From an uncultured Asticcacaulis sp. (GTDB lineage: Bacteria > Pseudomonadota > Alphaproteobacteria > Caulobacterales > Caulobacteraceae): a stretch of DNA of 6,851 nt. Both the position numbers and the translations under genes were made by a program. The DNA lies in the NCBI GenBank assembly GCA_946480125.1, contig CAMLIY010000169.1, positions 1 to 6,851 of the forward strand, written 5' to 3'. The notes under the pieces are model-generated. The model saw only the letters and a program-made list of their open reading frames with translations. It made no database searches and had not been told where the DNA came from. This document shows, piece by piece, positions 1 through 5,824 of the stretch (the stretch's first letter is position 1; the number at the start of each line of letters is the position of its first letter).

Positions 1-491
1 CGCCTGAAAAACTGCTCGAAGCCTTAAATGATTTGGGCCTGAAAACAAGCACCCTACGCCATGAAGCGGTGTTTCGTGTCGGCGAAAGCGATGACATAAA
101 GGCAGCCTTGCCGGGTGCGCACACCAAGAACCTGTTTCTCAAGGACGACAAGGGCCAGCTGTGGCTGATCTCGGCCGAGCAATCGACCGCGATCAATTTG
201 AAAGCCCTGCCGAAGGTGATTGGTTCCGGGCGCCTGAGCTTTGGTTCGGAAGAACGGCTTTATAATGCGCTGGGCGTCCGGCCGGGTTCGGTAACGGCGC
301 TCGGCCTGATCAATGATCCGCAACACAAGGTACGGTTTATCCTCGACAAGGCCCTGGCCAATGCGGCGATTGTCAACTTTCATCCTTTGACCAATACGGC
401 TACCACTTCGCTCAGTCAGGCGGATTTCCGGATATTTATGTCTTCGCTAGGCCGTGAACTGGTGATCGTGGATTTTAGCATACTCACTTGA
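1..491 (+). CDS. ProX/YbaK-type prolyl-tRNA deacylase (trans-editing protein), 5' end cut by window edge
   Basis: Probable free-standing editing protein that hydrolyses mischarged Ala-tRNA(Pro), acting in the cytoplasm to keep alanine from being placed at proline codons. The frame is open from the first bases, with about 162 residues visible before TGA at 489-491. Members of this family (PrdX/ProXp-ala) are usually about 165-170 residues, so only a few N-terminal residues should be missing. Recognisable family blocks are HTKNLFLKD (codons near 120-146), [23 protein letters not shown] and [13 protein letters not shown] near the C-terminus. An in-frame TTG at 33 exists, but starting there would remove the first helix, so I treat the gene as running in from the left. 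cnoX follows after 52 nt on the same strand, which allows co-transcription. Substrate preference (Ala-tRNA(Pro) rather than Cys-tRNA(Pro)) is inferred from resemblance to the PrdX branch. Confidence 0.88.
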   Translation, partial: PEKLLEALNDLGLKTSTLRHEAVFRVGESDDIKAALPGAHTKNLFLKDDKGQLWLISAEQSTAINLKALPKVIGSGRLSFGSEERLYNALGVRPGSVTALGLINDPQHKVRFILDKALANAAIVNFHPLTNTATTSLSQADFRIFMSSLGRELVIVDFSILT

Positions 492-532
492 TTCCATTGA
501 AGCGCGCGCCCACTTGAGTTAAGCGAATAGAC

Positions 533-537
533 AGAGG
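533..537 (+). promoter_or_regulatory. Ribosome binding site of cnoX
   Basis: AGAGG lies six bases before the ATG at 544. It is a good Shine-Dalgarno match and supports that start, which also places a short N-terminal segment ahead of the thioredoxin fold, as expected in CnoX proteins. Confidence 0.7.
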
Positions 538-543
538 TATCCC

Positions 544-1416
544 ATGGCCAGCAACGACCCCAATATCATAGACGGTTCCGAAAACACCTTCATGGCGGAT
601 GTCATTGAAGCCTCAATGACCCAGCCGGTCATCGTCGATTTCTGGGCGACGTGGTGCGGACCCTGCCGGCAACTGACACCGGCGCTTGAAAAGGTCATCG
701 GCGAGCAAAAGGGTAAGGTGAAGCTGGTCAAGATCGATGTCGACCAGAACCAGGGCATCGCCGCTCAGATGCGCGTCCAGTCGATCCCCACTGTCTATGC
801 CTTTTTCGGCGGCAAGCCGGTTGATGGCTTCATGGGCGCCAAGTCGGAAACCGAACTGCGCGCCTTTATCGACAAGCTCGGCGTCGGCCAGGCTGGGCCG
901 ACCATCGAGGAAACCCTGGCTCTCGCGGCGCAATCGGTGGCCGATGGCGATATGCCGAGCGCCATGGAAGCCTATGCCTTCATCCTCGAACAAGACCCGG
1001 AAAACCCCAAGGCTATCGCCGGCATGGCGCGCATCTATCTCCAGCTCCAGCAGCCCGATCACGCCAAGGCGGTGCTCGATCAAGCCTATGCCGACAGCAC
1101 CGATCCGGAAATTCTGGGTTTGCGCGCCGCGCTCGAACTGGCCGAAGGCGCGCCGACTGATGTCGCCGGTTTGCGCGCCAAGATCGCTGCCAATGACCGC
1201 GATTTCGACGCCTGGTACGATCTCGGCCGCGCCCTGGCCGGTCAGGGCGAAATGGCCGAAGCCATCCAGTCCCTGCTCGAAATCGTCAAATACGATCCGG
1301 AATGGAACGGACAAGCGGCCCGTACATACCTGTTCAAGATTTTCACCGCGCTCGGTTCAGCCTCCGAACTGACCAAGGCCGGTCGCCGCCGCCTGTCATC
1401 TTTGCTTTTCAGCTAG
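544..1416 (+). CDS. cnoX: CnoX chaperedoxin (thioredoxin domain plus TPR domain; YbbN family)
   Basis: Cytoplasmic co-chaperone that holds stress-damaged or oxidised proteins and hands them to the foldase chaperones. At 290 residues it matches the family length. Residues about 12-112 form a thioredoxin domain with active site WCGPC at 37-41 (Cys38 and Cys41) and the cis-proline in SIPT at residue 82. Residues about 121-280 are alpha-helical TPR-like repeats (for example [18 protein letters not shown] and [19 protein letters not shown]), ending in the family-typical [10 protein letters not shown] tail. The E. coli protein has lost the first active-site cysteine and is switched on by hypochlorous acid. 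The Caulobacter homologue keeps CxxC and has thioredoxin activity, and this sequence is of that type. It lies 52 nt after the tRNA deacylase and 7 nt before the Trm112-like gene, so an operon is likely. A simple thioredoxin is excluded by the 180-residue C-terminal extension. Confidence 0.93.
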   Translation: MASNDPNIIDGSENTFMADVIEASMTQPVIVDFWATWCGPCRQLTPALEKVIGEQKGKVKLVKIDVDQNQGIAAQMRVQSIPTVYAFFGGKPVDGFMGAKSETELRAFIDKLGVGQAGPTIEETLALAAQSVADGDMPSAMEAYAFILEQDPENPKAIAGMARIYLQLQQPDHAKAVLDQAYADSTDPEILGLRAALELAEGAPTDVAGLRAKIAANDRDFDAWYDLGRALAGQGEMAEAIQSLLEIVKYDPEWNGQAARTYLFKIFTALGSASELTKAGRRRLSSLLFS

Positions 1417-1423
1417 GAATCCC

Positions 1424-1639
1424 ATGACCGATATCGAAACCTACGCCAAGAACGAGTTAGAAGTCGATCCGCGCCTGTTGGAAGCCCTAGTCTGCCCGGT
1501 GACGCGCCGGCCACTAACCTACGACAAGGCCGCGCAGGAACTGATCAGCCCGACGGCTGGTCTCGCCTTTCCGATCCGCTCCGGCGTGCCGATCATGCTG
1601 GTCGATCAGGCGCGGAAATTCGAGCCGACGAAGGGGTAG
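1424..1639 (+). CDS. Trm112/UPF0434 (YcaR-like) family small protein
   Basis: A 71-residue protein of the Trm112-like family, whose bacterial members have no firmly established role; eukaryotic Trm112 activates methyltransferases. The family signature is clear: [12 protein letters not shown] at residues 15-26, then QELIS, then [13 protein letters not shown] before the C-terminus. Only one cysteine (Cys24) is present. E. coli YcaR has two further cysteines, in its CPVC and ELIC segments; here these are CPVT and ELIS, so a zinc ribbon cannot form in the usual way. The start ATG is only 7 nt after the cnoX stop, and the Shine-Dalgarno-like TAGGAA overlaps that stop, so translation is probably coupled. 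It is the last gene before the terminator at 1695-1728. The family call is firm; function is unknown. Confidence 0.88.
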   Translation: MTDIETYAKNELEVDPRLLEALVCPVTRRPLTYDKAAQELISPTAGLAFPIRSGVPIMLVDQARKFEPTKG

Positions 1640-1694
1640 ATTAAGACAAAGGGCCCCAGGCTCTTTGATCCCGAAACACATTCATTGAAATAAT

Positions 1695-1728
1695 AAAAAA
1701 ACCGGACCTGCTTAGGCCCGGTTTTTTT
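1695..1728. terminator. Bidirectional intrinsic terminator
   Basis: A 9-bp stem (ACCGGACCT at 1701-1709 with AGGCCCGGT at 1714-1722, loop GCTT) is flanked by seven A on the left (1695-1701) and seven T on the right (1722-1728). As + strand RNA it has one internal A-C mismatch and ends the cnoX/Trm112 unit. As - strand RNA that position becomes a G-U pair, so the hairpin is fully paired and followed by a U tract, suiting the ubiH transcript coming from the other side. It lies between convergent genes, as expected. Confidence 0.9.
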
Positions 1729-1751
1729 GTTATTCTTGAAGGGCATGTTCT

Positions 1752-1777
1752 GGGGTCAAGGGGGCCGTGACCCCTTG
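1752..1777 (-). repeat. GC-rich hairpin just after the ubiH stop
   Basis: Two overlapping, mutually exclusive inverted repeats: CAAGGGG (1757-1763) with CCCCTTG (1771-1777), and GGGGTCA (1752-1758) with TGACCCC (1768-1774). Read on the - strand, the segment begins right after the ubiH stop codon. There is no U tract of its own; the terminator proper lies about 25 bases further on. Possible roles are mRNA 3'-end protection or a dispersed palindromic repeat. A similar hairpin follows the ftsK stop at 5771-5789. Confidence 0.6.
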
Positions 1778-1779
1778 CC

Positions 1780-3024
1780 TTAAACCAGTTCGCCCCTGAG
1801 CAACTTCGGCAGGTCACCCGTGGCCGCGCCGGCATCTTCCATGACGAACCGGCGCAGGGCCGGCACCTTGTTGAACAGGCCAATACCGACGCCGCGGACG
1901 GCGCGCAGCAATGGATTGCCGTTGGAAAACAGCCGCACAAAACCATCCATGATCACCGAGGTCGAGACATTATCGAAGCGCCGCCATTTGGCGTAGCGTT
2001 CCAACACCAGGTCAGTGCCGATATCTTCGCCCAGACGCGCCGCTTCGATCAGCACTTCGGCCAGAGCGGCGACATCCTTGAGGCCGAGATTTAGCCCCTG
2101 GCCGGCGATCGGATGGATGCCATGCGCGGAATCGCCCAGCAGGGCCAGACGGCCCTTGTGCATCTCTTCCGCCAGACCGAGGCCCAGCGGATAGATGAAT
2201 TTCTCACCCACCACGGTCAGGTCTCCGAGAAATTCGCCAAAGCGCCCGATGAGGTGATCATGGAATAGCGGGTCATCAACCTGCATCAGGGCCTTCGCCT
2301 TGGCATGGGTTTCCGACCAGACTATGCAGGCACGATTGTCATTCAAGGGCAGAATGGCGAAGGGGCCGGTTGGCAGGAAATGCTCATAGGCGACATGGTT
2401 ATGCGGGTGTTGCATCTGCACGGTGCAGACCACGGCGCTCTGGTCATAGGCCCAGTTAATGTGTTTGATCCCGGCCCTTTCACGCAGAGAGGACTTGCGG
2501 CCTTCGGCAGAGACGATCAGTGGCGCGCGCAAAGTTTCGCCCGTATCGAGATCGACCTCGGCGAAGCTGCCGTCCTCCCGGTTATCGATTACCGCTGCCG
2601 GACTGATCAGGCGGATGCCTTGATTGACGATCTCTTCATACAGCGCCTTACGCACCTGACGGTTCTCGACCATATAGCCCAGCGGTTCGTCGCCGGTGCG
2701 ATCGGAGATTTCATCGGCCGCGAAATGCAGGAAAAACGGTATGGGCGCCGGCGCCGAAGCCCCCGGCAGATGGCCATCTGTAACGAAAATCTCATCCATG
2801 CGGCACGACAACGGCTCCAGCACATCTCCCACACCCAGCGCCTTCCACTGGCGGAAGCAGGCATAAGCGATCGCCGAGGCACGGCCATCGAACGAGACAT
2901 CCAGCATGTCGCCGAAGGGTTGCCGCTCGACCAGCGCCACCTCAAGCCCGCCCGATTTCAGGGCCAGGGCCAGGGTCATGCCGGCCATGCCGGCGCCAAC
3001 GATAATCACATCATAGGTTTTCAT
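1780..3024 (-). CDS. ubiH: UbiH/Coq6-family FAD-dependent monooxygenase (ubiquinone biosynthesis)
   Basis: Class A flavoprotein hydroxylase that probably adds a ring hydroxyl group during ubiquinone synthesis, working as a peripheral membrane-associated enzyme on a lipid intermediate. The 414 residues match the family length. The N-terminal FAD-binding GxGxxG is at residues 10-15 after a beta strand, ER at 33-34 ends the dinucleotide fold, and DGRASA at 46-51 is typical of UbiH-like enzymes. The second FAD motif GDSAH is at 297-301, followed by PIAGQGLNLGLKD (305-317). The middle DG motif reads SAEGRKSSLR (172-181), with Glu174 where Asp is usual. Alphaproteobacteria carry several such paralogues (UbiH, UbiF, UbiL, UbiM types) with differing regioselectivity, so the hydroxylated carbon cannot be assigned from this sequence. 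The gene is divergent from ftsK. No Shine-Dalgarno sequence precedes the ATG. Confidence 0.9.
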   Translation of the reverse strand: MKTYDVIIVGAGMAGMTLALALKSGGLEVALVERQPFGDMLDVSFDGRASAIAYACFRQWKALGVGDVLEPLSCRMDEIFVTDGHLPGASAPAPIPFFLHFAADEISDRTGDEPLGYMVENRQVRKALYEEIVNQGIRLISPAAVIDNREDGSFAEVDLDTGETLRAPLIVSAEGRKSSLRERAGIKHINWAYDQSAVVCTVQMQHPHNHVAYEHFLPTGPFAILPLNDNRACIVWSETHAKAKALMQVDDPLFHDHLIGRFGEFLGDLTVVGEKFIYPLGLGLAEEMHKGRLALLGDSAHGIHPIAGQGLNLGLKDVAALAEVLIEAARLGEDIGTDLVLERYAKWRRFDNVSTSVIMDGFVRLFSNGNPLLRAVRGVGIGLFNKVPALRRFVMEDAGAATGDLPKLLRGELV

Positions 3025-3030
3025 AATTTC

Positions 3031-3058
3031 ATCATAGCGGTGCTGGCTTAAAGCGCAA
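3031..3058 (-). promoter_or_regulatory. Candidate ubiH promoter giving a leaderless mRNA
   Basis: On the - strand, TTGCGCT is followed after 13 bases by GCTATGAT. This resembles the Caulobacter sigma-73 pattern (TTGACG-type -35, GCTANAWC-type -10). The -10 core TATGAT (3031-3036) ends six bases before the ubiH ATG, so transcription would start at or within a base or two of the start codon. The -35 is only a partial match, and no transcript data are available. Confidence 0.4.
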
Positions 3059-3082
3059 TGTGGTCAGGTGACGCGGACCCGC

Positions 3083-3210
3083 AAAAGTAAGAAACCCCAC
3101 CACTAACGCGCCAGCGCGCGTCGGTCCCCCTCCCCGGTTTACCGGGAGGGGACCATGAGCGTAGCGAAATGAAGTTCGCGGTGCAAATGGTGGTGGAGTT
3201 TCTTGCTTTT
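3083..3210. repeat. Branched palindromic intergenic repeat (MITE/REP-like)
   Basis: About 128 bases flanked by long inverted arms: 3084-3103 and 3190-3209 are complementary at 18 of 20 positions (core AAGAAAC.CCACCAC). Three separate hairpins lie inside: ACGCGC/GCGCGT (3106-3111 with 3116-3121), a near-perfect GGTCCCC...CCGG/CCGG...GGGGACC hairpin (3123-3137 with 3142-3154, loop TTTA, two bulged C), and GCGAA/TTCGC (3164-3168 with 3175-3179). Single-stranded, it would fold as a cloverleaf. There is no open reading frame of merit, no transposase and no obvious target-site duplication. Six T (3207-3212) follow the right arm. It resembles dispersed palindromic repeats common in alphaproteobacterial intergenic DNA; copy number cannot be seen from one window. 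Confidence 0.75.
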
Positions 3211-3212
3211 TT

Positions 3213-3306
3213 CATACCAGGCGAAAACATCGTAAACCGCTATTAACCCTTTTCGTGGCATTGAAGGGGGCTCCGCGAAATCTTAAGAGACCTGATCTAA
3301 GCACCC
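3213..3306 (+). promoter_or_regulatory. ftsK upstream region with candidate CtrA box
   Basis: Holds GTAA (3232-3235), seven bases, then TTAA (3243-3246). This matches the CtrA consensus TTAA-N7-TTAA at exact spacing with one mismatch, and the second half-site continues as TTAACC like the longer consensus. CtrA is the cell-cycle master regulator of Caulobacterales and controls several division genes, so a site before ftsK makes sense. No convincing -35/-10 pair could be fixed. A single site in a 94-base region may be chance. Confidence 0.4.
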
Positions 3307-5769
3307 ATGTCCAGCCTGACCCTGACCGTTTGGAACGCCTTAGAGGCCCACATGCGCGCTGTGTGGCAATCGCCCCTTATGGCCCGTTTGCGCGGCGCGC
3401 TCACGGCTCTGGCGGGATTTGCCAGCTTTATCGCGTTCGCCACCTATCACGCTGAAGACGCCAGCCTGAATACGGCCGGGCATGGCGATATCCATAATGC
3501 GCTCGGCTCTTTTGGCGCCATAATCGCCGATATCGGCAGCCAGTCGATTGGTCTGGCAGCCTGGCCCGCCGCCGCCCTGATGATCTATTTCGGCCTGCTG
3601 CGCACCTTTCAACCTGATCCCGACCAGACGCGCCTGAAACTGCGGCTCCATGCCCTGTGGGCGACCCTTTTCGTACTCGCCCTGAGTGCCGCCATCGCCC
3701 CTATAATGACCTCGGACGATCCAATTCTCCGACAGAGCCTGGGCGGTTTCTGGGGTTCCGGCATCCATAATCTGCTGACAGCGCTGTTCGATTTCATGCA
3801 CTTGCCCGCCGCCGACCTTATAGCCAGCCTGATCTATGCCGCCCTGGCGCTGTTAGGTTTCAACAAGGCGTTGAGCCTGAACATGGGGCATTACCTTCAT
3901 CTCTCCAGCCTGCTTGGTGGCCTGACTCACAAGGCCGTGGCTGCTGTGGGTGTGGGACGCGTGACGAGTGGCGTCAGCGACGCCGTTGTCACAAAGGTCA
4001 GGCGTGCTCCGAAGGTAAAGGTCTCGGTTGATGAAGAGACCTTTGACGCGCCGCCGGAAGATTTGGCGGCCCCCGCTTTCGCGCCGCGCATTTCACCCAA
4101 TACCGCCCGGACCGGTGCTTTGCCGCCGCTCGAAGATGAGATGGGGCCCTATGAAGACCCTGATTTCCTCGATTCGACGGATACACCTGTCAGTGATGTG
4201 AAACCGATCAAGCCGTCACCGCGCGCCGAGGCCGAGAAGCAGCCGGTGTTTGACTTCCTGCGCCCGAGCAATTTCCGGCTGCCGGAACTCAGCATCCTGG
4301 CCAAGCCCAAGCCGCGTAACCATACCTTCGACGAGGCGTCTTTGCGCCAGAACGCCCGCATGCTGGAAAGCGTGCTGGCCGAATTCGGCGTGCGCGGCGT
4401 GATCGACCAGATCCGCCCCGGTCCGGTCGTCACCCTCTATGAACTGGCCCCGGCCGCCGGCGTCAAGGGCGCGCGCGTCGTCGCCCTGGCGGATGATATC
4501 GCCCGTAATATGTCGGCGCGCTCCTGCCGCGTCTCCATCGTTCAGGGCCGTAACGCCATCGGTATCGAACTGCCCAATCAGGTACGTGAAACCGTCTATC
4601 TGCGCGACATGCTGGCCTCGGCCGAATTTGAAAAAGCCGGCCATAACCTGCCGATGGTGCTGGGTGAAAATATCGGCGGCGATCCATACGTCACCGACCT
4701 CGCCAAGATGCCCCACCTGTTGATCGCCGGCACCACCGGTTCGGGTAAGTCGGTCGGGGTCAATGCCATGATCCTGTCGATCCTCTATCGCCTCGATCCC
4801 GAACAGTGCAAGTTCATCATGATCGACCCGAAGATGCTGGAACTCAGCGTCTACGACGGTATCCCCCACTTGCTGGCCCCGGTCGTCACCGATCCGAAAA
4901 AAGCCGTGGTGGCGCTGAAATGGACCGTCAAGGAGATGGAAGACCGTTATCGCCGCATGTCCAAGGTCGGCGTACGTAACATCAGCAACTTCAACGAACG
5001 CGCCCGCGCCACCGCCGCCGAAGGCAAGAATTTCGTGCGCAAGGTCCAGACAGGCTTCGATGAAACCGGCCAGCCGATCTACGAATTCGACGAAATGGTG
5101 CCCGAGCCCATGCCCTATATCGTCGTCATTATCGACGAAGTGGCCGACCTGATGATGGTGGCCGGCAAGGATATCGAAGGCGCCGTGCAGCGTCTGGCCC
5201 AGATGGCGCGCGCCGCCGGCATCCACCTGATCATGGCCACCCAGCGCCCGTCGGTCGATGTCATCACCGGCACGATCAAGGCCAACTTCCCGACGCGGAT
5301 TTCCTTTCAGGTGACCTCGAAAATCGACTCGCGCACCATCCTCGGTGAGCAGGGCGCCGAACAGCTCCTCGGTCAGGGCGACATGCTCTATATGGCCGGC
5401 GGTGGCCGCATTACACGCCTGCATGGTCCTTTCGTTTCCGACGAGGAAGTCGAAGCCGTGGCGCAATATCTGCGCGACCAGGGCAGCCCGCAATATCTCG
5501 AAGACGTCACCTATGGCGGCGATGAAGAGGGCGGTTCCGAAGGCGGCGCGGGCGAAGGCGGTGGTTCCGGCGACGATCTCTACGACAAGGCCGTCTATTT
5601 CGTCACTTTCGATCGTAAGGCCTCGACCTCCTACATCCAGCGCAAGCTGCAGATCGGCTATAACCGCGCTGCGTCATTGATGGAAAAGATGGAAATGGAA
5701 GGCGTGGTCGGCCCCGCCAACCATGTCGGCAAGCGCGATATCCTGGTCGGCCCGCCCCCCGGCCACTAG
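3307..5769 (+). CDS. ftsK: FtsK DNA translocase (cell division and chromosome segregation)
   Basis: Septum-anchored ATPase that pumps chromosomal DNA through the closing division site and activates XerCD recombination at dif. As given it has 820 residues, the short-linker form. The N-terminus carries about four membrane segments (roughly 28-46, 71-97, 114-134, 168-186). A charged, Pro-rich linker spans about 215-335, and the motor domain about 340-735: Walker A GTTGSGKS at 475-482, Walker B IVVIIDE with Asp610-Glu611, and ATQRPS at 644-649. A Gly/Glu-rich spacer (737-757) leads to the winged-helix gamma domain (about 758-815) with QIGYNRAASLMEKMEMEG. The ATG at 3307 has no nearby Shine-Dalgarno; the in-frame ATG at 3352 is preceded by AGAGG at five bases' distance and may be the true start (805 residues). 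It is divergent from ubiH and convergent with the glycoside hydrolase gene. Confidence 0.97.
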   Translation: MSSLTLTVWNALEAHMRAVWQSPLMARLRGALTALAGFASFIAFATYHAEDASLNTAGHGDIHNALGSFGAIIADIGSQSIGLAAWPAAALMIYFGLLRTFQPDPDQTRLKLRLHALWATLFVLALSAAIAPIMTSDDPILRQSLGGFWGSGIHNLLTALFDFMHLPAADLIASLIYAALALLGFNKALSLNMGHYLHLSSLLGGLTHKAVAAVGVGRVTSGVSDAVVTKVRRAPKVKVSVDEETFDAPPEDLAAPAFAPRISPNTARTGALPPLEDEMGPYEDPDFLDSTDTPVSDVKPIKPSPRAEAEKQPVFDFLRPSNFRLPELSILAKPKPRNHTFDEASLRQNARMLESVLAEFGVRGVIDQIRPGPVVTLYELAPAAGVKGARVVALADDIARNMSARSCRVSIVQGRNAIGIELPNQVRETVYLRDMLASAEFEKAGHNLPMVLGENIGGDPYVTDLAKMPHLLIAGTTGSGKSVGVNAMILSILYRLDPEQCKFIMIDPKMLELSVYDGIPHLLAPVVTDPKKAVVALKWTVKEMEDRYRRMSKVGVRNISNFNERARATAAEGKNFVRKVQTGFDETGQPIYEFDEMVPEPMPYIVVIIDEVADLMMVAGKDIEGAVQRLAQMARAAGIHLIMATQRPSVDVITGTIKANFPTRISFQVTSKIDSRTILGEQGAEQLLGQGDMLYMAGGGRITRLHGPFVSDEEVEAVAQYLRDQGSPQYLEDVTYGGDEEGGSEGGAGEGGGSGDDLYDKAVYFVTFDRKASTSYIQRKLQIGYNRAASLMEKMEMEGVVGPANHVGKRDILVGPPPGH
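3342..3346 (+). promoter_or_regulatory. Ribosome binding site favouring an ftsK start at 3352
   Basis: AGAGG, the same motif as before cnoX, stands five bases ahead of the in-frame ATG at 3352. Starting there removes 15 residues with no membrane segment. The 3307 ATG has only a weak AGAGA 16 bases upstream. Confidence 0.5.
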
Positions 5770-5770
5770 G

Positions 5771-5789
5771 GCAGGGTCGTGGACCCTGC
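5771..5789 (+). repeat. Perfect hairpin directly after the ftsK stop
   Basis: GCAGGGTC (5771-5778) and GACCCTGC (5782-5789) form a perfect 8-bp stem with loop GTG, starting one base after the TAG stop. No T run follows, so it is not a classical intrinsic terminator; it may stabilise the ftsK 3' end or be a short dispersed palindrome. It overlaps GGGCAGGG (5769-5776), a match to the E. coli KOPS consensus GGGNAGGG. Confidence 0.65.
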
Positions 5790-5824
5790 ACCCGGAATAG
5801 CGATGGCGTGTGTTGCCGCATTTT

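Noticed and set aside
497..530. A possible -35/-10 promoter before cnoX (TTGAAG with an AT-richer stretch near 520-530)
   Set aside because: No -10 matches at suitable spacing; co-transcription from the upstream gene explains the layout equally well.
613..1314. A 233-codon open frame antisense to cnoX
   Set aside because: It mirrors the well-supported thioredoxin-TPR gene and has no domain signature or ribosome binding site of note.
2305..3051. A 248-codon open frame opposite ubiH
   Set aside because: It is the complement of a clear FAD monooxygenase; the translation shows no family features.
3083..3210. The cloverleaf-like fold as a tRNA or tRNA-like gene
   Set aside because: Arm lengths do not fit (20-bp outer stem, irregular hairpins), and there is no T-loop GTTCRA motif, anticodon arm or CCA context.
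3190..3212. The right arm of the repeat plus six T as an intrinsic terminator
   Set aside because: No + strand gene ends upstream of it; the neighbouring gene is divergent, so the T run is more simply part of the repeat end.
3048..3230. A 60-codon - strand frame across the branched repeat
   Set aside because: Its sequence is fully explained by the inverted-repeat structure; there is no ribosome binding site or family resemblance.
4216..5493. A 425-codon open frame antisense to ftsK
   Set aside because: It lies wholly opposite the conserved motor domain. Its protein is rich in His, Gly and Asp with no recognisable fold, as expected from the complement of GC-biased codons.
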